Positions 39,513 through 49,928 of a stretch of 64,000 bases of DNA are shown here, piece after piece. Location: the NCBI RefSeq assembly GCF_900635775.1, contig NZ_LR134167.1:963001-1027000 (forward strand). Direction: 5' to 3'. The notes below the pieces were generated by a model. It was not told where the DNA came from. It was given only the letters and a program-made list of their open reading frames with translations, and did no database searches. The stretch's first letter is position 1, and each line of letters starts with the position of its first letter. The translations under genes were made by a program, and so were the position numbers. Origin of the DNA: Avibacterium volantium (GTDB taxonomy: Bacteria; Pseudomonadota; Gammaproteobacteria; Enterobacterales; Pasteurellaceae).

Positions 39513-40529
39513 ATGGCTATCTTAGTAACTGGCGGCGCAGGCTACATTGGCTCTCATACCGTTGTGGAATTATTAAATACTGGCAAAGACGTGGTGGTGC
39601 TGGACAATTTATCCAACTCTTCCGCCAAATCATTACAACGTGTAGAAGAAATCACGGGCAAAGCGGTGAAATTCTACCAAGGCGATGTGTTAGATCGTGC
39701 AATGTTGCAGAAAATCTTTGTAGAAAACCAAATTGATTCTGTAATTCATTTTGCCGGTTTGAAAGCCGTGGGCGAAAGCGTGCGTAAACCAATCGAATAT
39801 TATATGAACAATGTAACGGGTTCATTAGTGTTAGTTGATGAAATGCGCAAGGCTGGCGTGTGGAATTTAGTGTTTAGCTCATCGGCAACAGTCTATGGCG
39901 ATCCTGAAATTGTGCCAATCACCGAACAATGCAAAGTGGGTGGCACAACCAATCCTTACGGCACATCGAAATTAATGGTGGAACAGATTTTAACGGATGT
40001 TGCCAAAGCAGAAGATAAATTTAGCTTTACGATTTTACGCTATTTCAACCCAGTGGGCGCGCACCACAGCGGCTTGATCGGCGAAGATCCTGCTGGCATT
40101 CCAAATAATCTATTGCCTTATATTAGCCAAGTGGCTATCGGCAAATTACCGCAACTTTCTGTCTTTGGAAGTGATTATGACACCCACGATGGCACGGGCG
40201 TGCGTGATTATATCCACGTTGTAGATTTGGCGATTGGGCATTTAAAAGCCTTAGATCGTCATCAAAACGATGCAGGATTGCACATTTATAACCTTGGCAC
40301 TGGCACAGGTTATTCCGTGTTGGATATGGTGAAAGCCTTTGAGCAAGCCAACGATATTCAAATTCCGTATCAATTAGTGGCGCGCCGTCCGGGGGATATT
40401 GCAACGTGCTATTCCGATCCTTCTCTTGCCGCCAAAGAATTAGGCTGGAAAGCGGAACGTGGCTTAACGGAAATGATGCAAGACACTTGGAATTGGCAGA
40501 AAAAGAACCCACAAGGGTATCGTGATTAA
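39513..40529 (+). CDS. galE: UDP-glucose 4-epimerase GalE
   Basis: A 338-residue NAD-dependent extended SDR interconverting UDP-glucose and UDP-galactose, which supplies galactose for lipooligosaccharide. [10 protein letters not shown] is at residues 6-15. The catalytic Ser in [11 protein letters not shown] and the YxxxK motif in [11 protein letters not shown] are intact. RYFNPVGAH and [11 protein letters not shown] are family signatures. Confidence 0.96.
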   Translation: MAILVTGGAGYIGSHTVVELLNTGKDVVVLDNLSNSSAKSLQRVEEITGKAVKFYQGDVLDRAMLQKIFVENQIDSVIHFAGLKAVGESVRKPIEYYMNNVTGSLVLVDEMRKAGVWNLVFSSSATVYGDPEIVPITEQCKVGGTTNPYGTSKLMVEQILTDVAKAEDKFSFTILRYFNPVGAHHSGLIGEDPAGIPNNLLPYISQVAIGKLPQLSVFGSDYDTHDGTGVRDYIHVVDLAIGHLKALDRHQNDAGLHIYNLGTGTGYSVLDMVKAFEQANDIQIPYQLVARRPGDIATCYSDPSLAAKELGWKAERGLTEMMQDTWNWQKKNPQGYRD

Positions 40530-40595
40530 TCGTTCATCTCATTGTGCTGTAAGGAAACTTGCAGCACAATTTGTTTGAAAAACACACCGCACTTT

Positions 40596-41870
40596 ATGGC
40601 TATGACCACACAATCGAATTTATTTTCACAAATTTTCAGCCGTAATATGCTGATCTGCGTATTCACGGGATTTAGCTCGGGCTTACCCCTTTATGTTTTG
40701 GTTTCTTTGTTACCTATTTGGTTACGCGCAGAAAACGTTGATCTCAAAACCTTGGGCTATTTCACCCTAATAATGCTCCCTTTTTCGTGGAAGTTTGTCT
40801 GGGCGCCCTTGCTTGATCGCTTTGTGCCGCCTTTTTTAGGTCGCCGCCGTGGCTGGATGCTCATTTCACAGATTTTACTATTAATCAGTTTAGCATTATT
40901 TGGCTTTTTAGATCCAAGCAAACAATTTGGACTCAGTTTGATTGCAGCTTTAGGTGTGCTTTGCGCCTTCTTCTCTGCCACACAAGATATTGTGCTAGAT
41001 GCCTATCGGCGAGAAATTTTAACCGACAATGAATTAGGTTTAGGCAACTCCATTCACGTTAATGCTTACCGCATTGCTGGCCTTGTTCCCGGTTCGCTTT
41101 CGTTGATTTTGGCAGATCATTTCCCTTGGCAAACGGTGTTTATCATTACCGCAATGTTTATGTTGCCGGGGATTTTAATGTGTCTATTTTTAAGCACCGA
41201 ACCTAATATTGCGCTAAAAAAACACCGCACTTTAGAAGAAAGTGTCATTGAACCTTTCCGCGAATTTTTTCAACGCAAAGGCGTTTGGTCAGCCTTAGGT
41301 ATCCTAGCGTTTATTTTTCTATATAAATTAGGCGATAGTATGGCAACGGCGCTGATTTCCCCTTTCTATTTAGATATGGGATTTAGCAAAACCCAGATCG
41401 GTTTGGTGGTGAAAAATGCCTCTTTATGGCCAATGGTGGTCGCCAGTATTCTAGGTGGAATTTTAATGCTGAAAGTGGGCATTAACCGCGCCTTATGGTT
41501 ATTTGGATTTGTGCAAATTATCACCATTCTTGGCTTTGCTTGGCTCGCCCAACAAGGGCCTTTTGAAACCGTAGATAGCCGCGCCTTATGGTCGCTTAGT
41601 CTTGTGGTGGCCGCGGAATATATCGGTATCGGTTTAGGCACAGCCGCCTTTGTTGCTTTTATGGCACGGGAAACCAATCCCCTTTACACTGCCACACAGC
41701 TTGCCTTATTTACCAGCCTTGCCGCATTACCAAGAGCTACGCTCAACACCCAAGCTGGCACGTTGATCGATTGGCTGGGCTACTATGATTATTTCTGGCT
41801 TTGCTTCTGGCTGGCTATTCCCGGAATGTTGTGCTTGGTTAAAGTTGCACCATGGAATAAGGTGGAATAG
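40596..41870 (+). CDS. ampG: Muropeptide permease AmpG
   Basis: A 424-residue major facilitator importing GlcNAc-anhydroMurNAc peptides for recycling. GFSSGLPLYVL, ENVDLKTLGYFTL, KFVWAPLLDRFVPPFLGRRR and CAFFSATQDIVLDAYRRE parallel E. coli AmpG; the C-terminal extension of the E. coli protein is missing. The reading frame opens at 40542, but the ATG at 40596 gives the expected N-terminus; an uptake-signal complement abuts it and no clear ribosome site is seen. It supplies the substrate of AmpD (1102-1656). Confidence 0.9.
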   Translation: MAMTTQSNLFSQIFSRNMLICVFTGFSSGLPLYVLVSLLPIWLRAENVDLKTLGYFTLIMLPFSWKFVWAPLLDRFVPPFLGRRRGWMLISQILLLISLALFGFLDPSKQFGLSLIAALGVLCAFFSATQDIVLDAYRREILTDNELGLGNSIHVNAYRIAGLVPGSLSLILADHFPWQTVFIITAMFMLPGILMCLFLSTEPNIALKKHRTLEESVIEPFREFFQRKGVWSALGILAFIFLYKLGDSMATALISPFYLDMGFSKTQIGLVVKNASLWPMVVASILGGILMLKVGINRALWLFGFVQIITILGFAWLAQQGPFETVDSRALWSLSLVVAAEYIGIGLGTAAFVAFMARETNPLYTATQLALFTSLAALPRATLNTQAGTLIDWLGYYDYFWLCFWLAIPGMLCLVKVAPWNKVE

Positions 41871-41903
41871 GTGTTTATTGATGGAGAAATTTAGGAGAAA
41901 GCA

Positions 41904-42890
41904 ATGCAATTTTTGAAAAAGCTTAGTTTTTTATTAGCCAAATTCACCGCACTTTTTATCATTGTGCTGGCGCTAATCACCTTTTATAAACCTGAATTAT
42001 TCACTTGGGTAAAAGGCGATACGCAAGTGTTCATCATCAGCATTATTATGCTTTCAATGGGAATGACCTTGGGTAAAAAAGATTACCAAGTGTTAGCGCA
42101 ACGCCCACTGGATATTCTTATTGGTACGATTGTGCAATATACCGTAATGCCTTTTGTGGCGATTGCTATTGCAAAAAGTTTTGATCTTTCCCCAGCGCTC
42201 ACCCTTGGTTTAGTTTTAGTTGGCTCTTGCCCTGGTGGTGTGGCGTCTAACATTATGACGTTCCTATGCAAAGGCGATGTGGCATTTTCAGTGGGAATGA
42301 CCACCGTATCAACCTTGCTCGCGCCAGTAATGACACCATTATTGTTAAACTATTTGGTTGGTCAAAGCGTGGAAATGAACGGCTGGGCAATGTTTAAATT
42401 TATGCTTTTAGTGACCGTGTTGCCTGTGGCAGTGGGATCAATTTTAAACATCAGCTTACACCGCAAACAATGGTTCCAAGACATCAAAGCGTTAATGCCG
42501 GGCGTGGCAGTGATTAACTTCGCCTTTATTGTGGGCGGTGTGGTCGCCATTTATGGGGATTACTTCTTACAATCAGGCTTAATGATTTTACTTTGTATCG
42601 TGGTACATAACCTTATCGGCTACGCTCTTGGCTATTCTTCAGGCAAATTGTTTGGAATGAGCTTAGCGAAAAAGAAAACCATTTCTTTGGAAGTGGGCGT
42701 GCAAAACGCAGGTTTAGCCACTGGATTAAGTATGAAGTTCTTCCCAACTATTCCTGAATCAGCGGTAGTTTGTGCGGTGGCGTGCGTGTGGCATTCTGTA
42801 GCTGGGACGGTTTATGCCAATTTCTTATTATGGGTGGATAAATACCGCAAATCTCCTTCGCAAAAGGAACTTGCGGAAGAGATTTCGTGA
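41904..42890 (+). CDS. Bile acid:sodium symporter family (BASS) transporter
   Basis: A 328-residue inner-membrane protein with about ten segments. LGLVLVGSCPGGVASNIMTFL and LEVGVQNAGLATGL are the two crossover motifs of the BASS fold that bind sodium. Bacterial members carry organic anions such as pantothenate or ketopantoate (PanS/YocS group), but the substrate here is not determined. It follows ampG by 33 bases. Confidence 0.88.
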   Translation: MQFLKKLSFLLAKFTALFIIVLALITFYKPELFTWVKGDTQVFIISIIMLSMGMTLGKKDYQVLAQRPLDILIGTIVQYTVMPFVAIAIAKSFDLSPALTLGLVLVGSCPGGVASNIMTFLCKGDVAFSVGMTTVSTLLAPVMTPLLLNYLVGQSVEMNGWAMFKFMLLVTVLPVAVGSILNISLHRKQWFQDIKALMPGVAVINFAFIVGGVVAIYGDYFLQSGLMILLCIVVHNLIGYALGYSSGKLFGMSLAKKKTISLEVGVQNAGLATGLSMKFFPTIPESAVVCAVACVWHSVAGTVYANFLLWVDKYRKSPSQKELAEEIS

Positions 42891-42982
42891 GAGCAAGGAA
42901 AATAAAGTGCGGTACTTTTTTATGAATTTTTGCAAATTAGTTAATTTTGATTTTCATCGCCCTTGAGTTTTCGACTTATTAA

Positions 42983-43666
<684 letters not shown>

Positions 43667-43684
43667 TTTCCACCGCACTTTATC

Positions 43685-43712
43685 AATCCCCTTGATTTCA
43701 AGGGGATTTTTT
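43685..43712 (+). terminator. Intrinsic terminator after adk
   Basis: AATCCCCTTGA and TCAAGGGGATT form a tight hairpin followed by TTTT. It probably also serves the convergent ligase gene. Confidence 0.85.
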
Positions 43713-43721
43713 ATGCGCTAT

Positions 43722-44540
43722 TTATTCCTTCTTCCGCCAATAAGTGGCAAATCTTGGCAGCCCTTTTTGTGTCAAACCACGGTATTTGTAGGTAATGATT
43801 GAACCGATTGGTGGTGGATTTTCTCTATCCGTTAATTTAAACCCTGAACCGATACGAAATTCGCCACGCTGATTTTTACAAGTAATCGCGCCGAGTTTAT
43901 CGGCAAATAGCCCCTTGCCTTTATGGTGTGCAATCACTTCACATTCTTCATCAAGTGCGGTCTTTAATTTCAAAATTTGCTGACTGCGTTTGTTTTCATA
44001 AGGCACGTTAGGGTTACGCAGCACCAAACCCTCCCCTTGTTTTTGTTCTACTTCACGCAAGAAATCTTGCACTTGGGCATAATGTTCAATTGGAATTTGC
44101 TTAATAATTTCAATATGTTGGCTTGGGTGCTGGGCTAAATAATTTTCCAACACCGCTAAACGTTCAAATAAATTGCCTTTGGCATTAGGCACATCAAACA
44201 CATAGAGCTTTAATTTTTCCCAGCCTTTATCTTTTTGTGAACGCACAATAGAAGAAATTTGCTCAAACGCATTGCGTTGGCTAAACAGTTCACCATCAAT
44301 GGCAAAAGGCGGAAAATCTTTAATGAAATAAGAGGGCGGCGTGAGAATTTTATTCTGTCTTGTAAACAGCTGTTTGCCGTCCCAATATCCCCTGATGCCG
44401 TCTAACTTTTCGCTCATCACCCAACCTTGCACATTTTGATTGTGGTAAGTGCCAAGTAACATTAAATCTGGCGGATTGGCCTTAGCCAATATTGAATATA
44501 GTGAGAATAAAATGAGCAGGATAGGCTGAATATAAGGCAT
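43722..44540 (-). CDS. Exported ATP-dependent DNA ligase (LigE/HI1182-like)
   Basis: A 272-residue minimal ATP-dependent DNA ligase with an N-terminal signal peptide (about 1-20, ending LAKA). The adenylation motif EKLDGIRGYW carries the nucleotidyl lysine; FAIDGELF, LYVFDV, EGLVLRNP and LKLKTALDEE are ligase motifs III to V. A short OB-fold domain follows. This matches the well-studied H. influenzae ligase and the periplasmic Lig E group in naturally competent bacteria. A role on DNA during uptake is an inference from family and genome context. Confidence 0.92.
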   Translation of the reverse strand: MPYIQPILLILFSLYSILAKANPPDLMLLGTYHNQNVQGWVMSEKLDGIRGYWDGKQLFTRQNKILTPPSYFIKDFPPFAIDGELFSQRNAFEQISSIVRSQKDKGWEKLKLYVFDVPNAKGNLFERLAVLENYLAQHPSQHIEIIKQIPIEHYAQVQDFLREVEQKQGEGLVLRNPNVPYENKRSQQILKLKTALDEECEVIAHHKGKGLFADKLGAITCKNQRGEFRIGSGFKLTDRENPPPIGSIITYKYRGLTQKGLPRFATYWRKKE

Positions 44541-44759
44541 AATTTTCTCCCCGATTTTTCTGCGCGATAAAAATTTGATTGGGATATTAAGCGACTTTTT
44601 GACGCTTGTGGAAAATGCAATTTGGTTTTGCGATCTCGATCGTAAAAATTATTATGGTTTTAAAAGTGCGGTGGTTTTTTGGGGATTTTTTTAGAATATG
44701 TGTGAATTTTTTGTTAAAATCACGGCTTTCTATCTAAATATAACTAAAAGAGAGTGATT

Positions 44760-45908
44760 ATGAGCAAACTATTTCCTAATGCACAACTTCGTGATAAAGC
44801 GCCCTATCGTTTTGATATTGTAGGCAGTTTTTTACGCCCTGAAAGTTTAAAACAGGCACGCCAACAATGTAGCTGTGGGGATATTTCTTGTGCGGATCTC
44901 ACCCAAGTGGAAGACAAAGAAATTGCCAATTTAGTGGCGCACCAAAAAGCAGTGGGCTTGCCTGCGGTAACCGATGGTGAGTTTCGCCGTACCTTTTGGC
45001 ATTTAGATTTCTTAAGTGCGTTAGATGGCGTGAAAGAAGTAGAAGCAGAAAAATTTTCTGTTCAATTTAAGCATCATAATGTTCGTCCTAAAACCTTGAA
45101 AATCGTTGATAAAATCGGTTTCTCGGATACTCACCCATTCCTTGAACATTACCGTTCTTTACAGCAAATTGCTGGCGATTATCCTATTAAATTCACCATT
45201 CCGTCACCTTCAATGTTACATTTAATTTGTACGGTGCGTGAAACGGATTATCAGCCAATTGAGCGTTATAAAAACAACAATCAGCAATTACTAGATGATA
45301 TTGCGGACGCTTATATTAGTGCGATGCAAAAATTCTATGCCCTAGGTTGTCGTAACCTGCAATTAGATGACACAAGCTGGGGCGAATTATGCTCAGAGGA
45401 AAAACGTCAGGCTTATCAAGAACGTGGCTTCGATTTAGAGCAACTCGCGAAAGATTATGTGTATATGGTGAACCGTATTATTGCCGCGAAACCTGCGGAT
45501 ATGACCATTACAATGCACATTTGCCGTGGTAACTTCCGCTCAACTTGGTTCTCATCGGGCGGCTATGAACCTGTGGCAGAAACCCTATTTGGGCACTGTA
45601 ATGTTGATGGCTTCTTCCTTGAGTACGATAGCGATCGTTCGGGCGATTTCAAACCATTGCGCTTTATTAAAGATCAGCAAGTGGTGCTAGGTTTGGTTAC
45701 TTCAAAAGACGGCAATCTTGAAGATAAAAACGAAATCATCAAACGTATTCAAGAGGCCGCACAATATGTGGACATCAACCAGCTTTGTTTAAGCCCGCAA
45801 TGTGGCTTTGCTTCAACGGAAGAAGGCAATATCCTGACAGAAGAGCAACAATGGAACAAACTGAATTTTATTCGTGAAATTGTTGAGGAAGTTTGGGGTA
45901 AGGCGTAA
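44760..45908 (+). CDS. MetE C-terminal-like cobalamin-independent methyltransferase
   Basis: A 382-residue protein matching only the C-terminal catalytic barrel of MetE (which has about 750 residues), like the YxjG/YxjH proteins. RFDIVGSFLRP and LPAVTDGEFRRTFWHLDFL are the opening signature. The zinc-site elements MHICRGN (His, Cys) and LSPQCGF (Cys) are present. It may methylate homocysteine, but the methyl donor for such short forms is not certain. The ATG at 44760 is preferred over an in-frame GTG at 44754. Confidence 0.88.
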   Translation: MSKLFPNAQLRDKAPYRFDIVGSFLRPESLKQARQQCSCGDISCADLTQVEDKEIANLVAHQKAVGLPAVTDGEFRRTFWHLDFLSALDGVKEVEAEKFSVQFKHHNVRPKTLKIVDKIGFSDTHPFLEHYRSLQQIAGDYPIKFTIPSPSMLHLICTVRETDYQPIERYKNNNQQLLDDIADAYISAMQKFYALGCRNLQLDDTSWGELCSEEKRQAYQERGFDLEQLAKDYVYMVNRIIAAKPADMTITMHICRGNFRSTWFSSGGYEPVAETLFGHCNVDGFFLEYDSDRSGDFKPLRFIKDQQVVLGLVTSKDGNLEDKNEIIKRIQEAAQYVDINQLCLSPQCGFASTEEGNILTEEQQWNKLNFIREIVEEVWGKA

Positions 45909-45938
45909 TTTTTAACCTTTCATTCCTGATGATAGAAG

Positions 45939-45970
45939 AATACCGCTTTTTTATAGAGCGGTATTATTTT
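45939..45970 (+). terminator. Intrinsic terminator after the MetE-like gene
   Basis: ATACCGCT and AGAGCGGTAT form a stem followed by TATTTTT. Confidence 0.85.
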
Positions 45971-45986
45971 TGCAAATTTTTCTCTT

Positions 45987-46002
45987 TGTGATTTAGATCA
46001 CG
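45987..46002. promoter_or_regulatory. CRP binding site upstream of nagB
   Basis: TGTGATTTAGATCACG has both CRP half-sites at the correct six-base spacing. A TATAAT lies at 46053-46058, which would put the site centre near -70, a class I position. An inverted TTTGAAGT/ACTTCAAA pair (46034-46041 and 46076-46083) brackets that -10 element and could bind a repressor such as NagC. Confidence 0.7.
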
Positions 46003-46117
46003 ATTTTCTCTTTTCGTTAAAATTCTATTTCTCTTTGAAGTTAATCTTATTTTATAATGAAAATTATGAAATGATACTTCAAAATAATGAAATTGAGATA
46101 GCAAACAGGAGAGAGCT

Positions 46118-46921
46118 ATGCGTTTAATTCCTTTAAAAACCGCCGAGCAAGTCAGCAAATGGGCTGCACGTCATATTGTTGATCGTATTAATGAATTTAA
46201 ACCAACGGAAGAACGCCCTTTTGTGCTGGGATTGCCCACAGGCGGCACGCCGTTACAAACCTATAAAGAATTGATCAAACTTTATCAAGCAGGGGAAGTG
46301 AGCTTTAAAAACGTGGTGACCTTTAATATGGACGAATATGTTGGGCTGCCAAAAGATCACCCAGAAAGTTACCGCTCTTTTATGTATAAGAATTTTTTCG
46401 ATCACGTTGATATTCAAGAAAAAAATATTAACTTATTAGACGGCAATGCGCCTGATCTTGATGCTGAATGTCGCCGTTATGAAGAAAAAATGCAATCTTA
46501 CGGCAAGGTCAATTTATTTATGGGCGGCGTTGGCGTGGACGGCCATATCGCCTTTAACGAACCAGCGTCATCGCTGGCTTCTCGCACCAGAATTAAAACT
46601 CTGACGGAAGATACTCTTATCGCTAACTCACGTTTCTTTGATAATGACGTGAATAAAGTGCCAAAATATGCCTTAACCATTGGGGTCGCCACGTTGCTTG
46701 ATGCTGCAGAAGTGATGCTTTTAGTCACGGGGCATAATAAAGCCCTTGCTTTGCAAGCAGGAGTGGAGGGCAGTGTGAACCATTTTTGGACGATCAGTGC
46801 GTTACAGCTACACCGCCACGCAATCTTTGTTTGTGATGAACCTGCAACGCAGGAATTAAAAGTGAAAACCGTGAAATATTTCACTGAGTTAGAAGCCAAA
46901 GCCATTCATAGTGTGTTATAG
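46118..46921 (+). CDS. nagB: Glucosamine-6-phosphate deaminase NagB
   Basis: A 267-residue enzyme converting glucosamine-6-phosphate to fructose-6-phosphate and ammonia, the last step linking amino sugars and sialic acid to glycolysis. [29 protein letters not shown] (catalytic Asp) and [17 protein letters not shown] are family signatures. It is the first gene of nagBA, under the CRP site, and is preceded by AGGAGAG. Confidence 0.96.
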   Translation: MRLIPLKTAEQVSKWAARHIVDRINEFKPTEERPFVLGLPTGGTPLQTYKELIKLYQAGEVSFKNVVTFNMDEYVGLPKDHPESYRSFMYKNFFDHVDIQEKNINLLDGNAPDLDAECRRYEEKMQSYGKVNLFMGGVGVDGHIAFNEPASSLASRTRIKTLTEDTLIANSRFFDNDVNKVPKYALTIGVATLLDAAEVMLLVTGHNKALALQAGVEGSVNHFWTISALQLHRHAIFVCDEPATQELKVKTVKYFTELEAKAIHSVL

Positions 46922-46944
46922 CGAATAAAAAAGAAGGTGAAAAA

Positions 46945-48090
46945 ATGCGTTATGCGTTAGTTAATGGCGTGATTTATACCGCCCAAGCCGTGCTTTATGG
47001 ACACGCGGTGATTGTGGAAGACGAGAAAATCCTTTCTATCGTGCCACAAGAAAATCTGCCTGAAGGAATGCAACAAATTGATTTAAAAGGGAATAATCTT
47101 ACAGCGGGATTTATTGATCTGCAATTAAACGGCTGTGGTGGCGTGATGTTTAACGGCGATACGTCCGTGAAAACCCTTGAAATTATGCAGCAAACCAATT
47201 TGCGTTCTGGCACAACAAGTTATCTGCCAACCTTTATCACGGCAGATGATGAGGGCATTAAGCAAGCCGTTTCGGTAATGGGGGAATATCTTAAAAAGCA
47301 TAAAAATCAAGCCCTTGGTTTGCATTTGGAAGGCCCTTATTTAAGTGTCGAAAAGAAAGGCGTGCATCAGGCAGAATATATTCGTGCCATAAGCCCTGAA
47401 ATGAAAGATTTTCTATGCCAAAATGCAGCGGTGATCACCAAAATCACCCTTGCCCCTGAAAATCCAACGGCAAAATATATTGGTGATTTTGTACAAAGCG
47501 GCATTGTGGTTTCTATCGGGCATTCCAACACCACTTATGATGTAGCTAAACAAGCTATTGCCAAGGGAGCAACGTTCGCCACCCACTTGCACAACGCGAT
47601 GTCGCCAATTAGCTCAGGACGTGAAATGGGTGTTGTCGGCGCGGTGTTAGACAGCGATATTTACACAGGCATTATCGTTGATGGCTTGCACGTTGAATTT
47701 GGTAATATCAAAATTGATAAAAAAGTGAAAGGCGATAAATTGTGCATTGTTACAGATGCCACAGCCGCCGCAGGGGCGGATATTGAATCTTTCGACTTTG
47801 TCGGCAAAACTGTGTATGTGCGTGATGGTAAATGCTATGACGCCAACGGCACGCTCGGCGGTTCTGCAATCACAATGATTGAATCGGTAGAAAATGCGGT
47901 GAAACAAGTGGGTATTCCACTTGATGAAACCCTAAGAATGTGCAACTACTACCCAGCCAAAGCCATTGGTGTAGATGATCATTTAGGTGATATTGCAGAA
48001 GGAAAAATCGCCAATTTGACTGTGTTTAACAATGATTTTGATGTGCTAGGCAGCGCAGTCAATGGGCAGTGGACGTGGTATAAAAACTAG
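46945..48090 (+). CDS. nagA: N-acetylglucosamine-6-phosphate deacetylase NagA
   Basis: A 381-residue amidohydrolase removing acetate from GlcNAc-6-phosphate. FIDLQLNGCGG, LHLEGPYLS (metal Glu), SIGHSNTTYDVA, ATHLHNAM (metal His), GLHVEFGNIKI and IVTDATAAAGA (catalytic Asp) are all present. It follows nagB by 23 bases in one operon. Confidence 0.96.
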   Translation: MRYALVNGVIYTAQAVLYGHAVIVEDEKILSIVPQENLPEGMQQIDLKGNNLTAGFIDLQLNGCGGVMFNGDTSVKTLEIMQQTNLRSGTTSYLPTFITADDEGIKQAVSVMGEYLKKHKNQALGLHLEGPYLSVEKKGVHQAEYIRAISPEMKDFLCQNAAVITKITLAPENPTAKYIGDFVQSGIVVSIGHSNTTYDVAKQAIAKGATFATHLHNAMSPISSGREMGVVGAVLDSDIYTGIIVDGLHVEFGNIKIDKKVKGDKLCIVTDATAAAGADIESFDFVGKTVYVRDGKCYDANGTLGGSAITMIESVENAVKQVGIPLDETLRMCNYYPAKAIGVDDHLGDIAEGKIANLTVFNNDFDVLGSAVNGQWTWYKN

Positions 48091-48132
48091 CCCAAAAATC
48101 ACCGCACTTTGAGTGCTATTTAAATACGAAAT

Positions 48133-48157
48133 AAAGGCAGCTTCGGCTGCCTTTTTG
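48133..48157 (+). terminator. Terminator of nagBA
   Basis: AAAGGCAGC and GCTGCCTTT surround a stable TTCG tetraloop and are followed by TTG. An uptake signal complement lies just upstream near 48100. Confidence 0.85.
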
Positions 48158-48247
48158 TTTAGACATTTTCTAGTCTAGGCATTTTGCCCAATTCATTTTA
48201 AAATACAGCATTATTCGTTTTATGTTTTTTTATGTGTGGGAAAAAGA

Positions 48248-49471
48248 ATGCGGGATAACCATCAAATCGCGAATGTTGATTTTGTTAAGCAGATGAATAG
48301 TGCAGTGGTTTATAAATTAATTGACCATCAAGGGCCGATTTCTCGTATTCAAATTTCTGAACTAAGCCAGCTCGCACCGGCGAGTGTGACCAAAATCACG
48401 CGTAACTTGTTAGGGCGTGGTCTGATTAAAGAAGTGGAGCAGCAACAATCCACCGGCGGGCGGCGCGCCACGTCTATTATTGCAGAGCATAAAGCCTTTC
48501 GCACCATTCTCATTCATTTAGGGCGTAAGCAGGTAACCTTTGCCATTATGGATCTTTCTGCGAAACTCTTGAAAAGAGAAATTGTGGATTTGCCAGAGCA
48601 TCAAAGTGCGGTGCAAATTGAGCAATTTTTAATAACCCACTTTGCGCAGTTTATCGAACAACATCAGCGTAAAAGTGCGGAATTTATTGCCATTGGTATT
48701 ACTGTGCCGGGCTTTGTGGATGTGAAAACCAATCGCATTCAATATTTACCGCATTTATCCCTTGATGAACCTTGGGCGCTGGCAAATCACCTTGCAGAAC
48801 ACTTCCAATTAATGACCTTTATTGGCCACGATGTGCGAAGTTTAGCCTTAGCGGAGCATTATTTTGGTGTTACCAAAGATTGCTATGATTCCTTATTATT
48901 GCGTATTCATCGTGGCGTTGGCGCAGGCATTGTGATTAATCACGAAGTCTTTCTCGGCTACAAAAATAATGTGGGGGAAATTGGGCATATTCAGGTGGAT
49001 CCTTTGGGTAAACGTTGCTTATGCGGAAATGTAGGGTGTTTGGAAACCGTGGTGAGCAATGCCGCAATTGAAGAAAAAATGCAACGTTTGCTGGAAGATG
49101 GTTATCAAAGCAAGTGGATTTCTTTGGAAAGCCACGATATTGAAGCAATTTGCAAAGCGGTAAATAAGCAAGATGCGGTAGCGGTGGATTTGATCGAACA
49201 CGTTGGCGTGCAGATTGGACGCGTATTGGCGATGAGTGTCAATATGTTTAATCCTGAAAAAATTGTTATTTCAGGGGAGATTACGCAAGCGCAAAGCGTG
49301 CTGTTTGCTGCTATTCGCCGAACCTTAGACAACTTGGCTTTACCCGCGTTTGTGAAAAGCACGCCACTGGTGGCATCTGAATTAAAAAATGAAGATGTGA
49401 TTGGCGCATTTGCATTGATTAAACAAGCCTTATTAGATGGCAGATTGCTACAACATTTATTAGCCGAGTAA
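48248..49471 (+). CDS. nagC: ROK-family repressor NagC
   Basis: A 407-residue repressor of amino-sugar genes with GlcNAc-6-phosphate as the expected inducer. The N-terminal helix-turn-helix (QMNSAVVYKLIDHQGPISRI, LAPASVTKITRNLLGRGLIKE) follows E. coli NagC far more closely than Mlc. The ROK signature and zinc cluster GKRCLCGNVGCLETV (HxCxCxxxxC type) are intact, as is VGEIGHIQVDPLG. GGGA six bases upstream favours the ATG at 48248 over a GTG at 48236. It follows nagBA but after a terminator, so it has its own transcript. Confidence 0.92.
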   Translation: MRDNHQIANVDFVKQMNSAVVYKLIDHQGPISRIQISELSQLAPASVTKITRNLLGRGLIKEVEQQQSTGGRRATSIIAEHKAFRTILIHLGRKQVTFAIMDLSAKLLKREIVDLPEHQSAVQIEQFLITHFAQFIEQHQRKSAEFIAIGITVPGFVDVKTNRIQYLPHLSLDEPWALANHLAEHFQLMTFIGHDVRSLALAEHYFGVTKDCYDSLLLRIHRGVGAGIVINHEVFLGYKNNVGEIGHIQVDPLGKRCLCGNVGCLETVVSNAAIEEKMQRLLEDGYQSKWISLESHDIEAICKAVNKQDAVAVDLIEHVGVQIGRVLAMSVNMFNPEKIVISGEITQAQSVLFAAIRRTLDNLALPAFVKSTPLVASELKNEDVIGAFALIKQALLDGRLLQHLLAE

Positions 49472-49549
49472 AGTGCGGTTGCTTTTACGCCGATTTGTAT
49501 AATCTCTATGCGAATGAGAAAGAATTTAGAAAAAAGCATAAAAAAAGAG

Positions 49550-49578
49550 TTGACGAAGGGGAGTCAGATCAGCATAAT
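49550..49578 (+). promoter_or_regulatory. Promoter of the tRNA operon
   Basis: TTGACG (49550-49555), 17 bases, CATAAT (49573-49578), followed by a GC-rich discriminator (GCCCCGC), as usual for stringently controlled stable RNA promoters. Confidence 0.75.
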
Positions 49579-49616
49579 TAGCCCCGCAAAGCCGATGAGG
49601 TGAATGCAAAATGTTT

Positions 49617-49693
49617 GGCTATGTAGCTCAGTTGGTTAGAGCACAACACTCATAATGTTGGGGTCACAGGTTCGAATCCCGTCATAGCCACCA
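49617..49693 (+). tRNA. tRNA-Met (elongator, anticodon CAT)
   Basis: 77 bases including encoded CCA. The acceptor stem GGCTATG/CATAGCC, the anticodon arm with CTCATAA, and GGTTCGAATCC in the T arm are all present. It differs from E. coli elongator tRNA-Met at only a few positions; its wobble cytidine is the target of TmcA. The anticodon alone could also indicate tRNA-Ile2, but the body matches Met. Confidence 0.95.
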
Positions 49694-49697
49694 TATT

Positions 49698-49782
49698 GCG
49701 GGACTGGCGAAATTGGTAGACGCACCAGATTTAGGTTCTGGCGCCGCGAGGTGTGTGGGTTCAAGTCCCTCGTCCCGCACCA
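49698..49782 (+). tRNA. tRNA-Leu (anticodon TAG)
   Basis: 85 bases including CCA, with the acceptor stem GCGGGAC/GTCCCGC, anticodon loop TTTAGGT, and the long class II variable arm (GCGCCGCGAGGTGTG region). It follows tRNA-Met by four bases. Confidence 0.95.
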
Positions 49783-49809
49783 TTCATTAGCTTGCAGTTC
49801 TTTAGTAGG

Positions 49810-49884
49810 TGGGGTATCGCCAAGCGGTAAGGCACCGGGTTTTGATCTCGGCATCCCTAGGTTCGAATCCTAGTACCCCAGCCA
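49810..49884 (+). tRNA. tRNA-Gln (anticodon TTG), copy 1
   Basis: 75 bases including CCA, with acceptor stem TGGGGTA/TACCCCA and anticodon loop TTTTGAT. It is nearly identical to copy 2 at 49929, differing by C/T in the CATCCC/CATTCC stretch. Confidence 0.95.
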
Positions 49885-49928
49885 TACTATCTAACATTTC
49901 AATCTTCTTTTCTTAAAGAATTTCCTAT

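Noticed and set aside
49636..49854. A 72-codon minus-strand open frame across the tRNA cluster
   Set aside because: It lies on the opposite strand of the tRNA-Met, Leu and Gln genes; frames of this kind are common false annotations over tRNAs.
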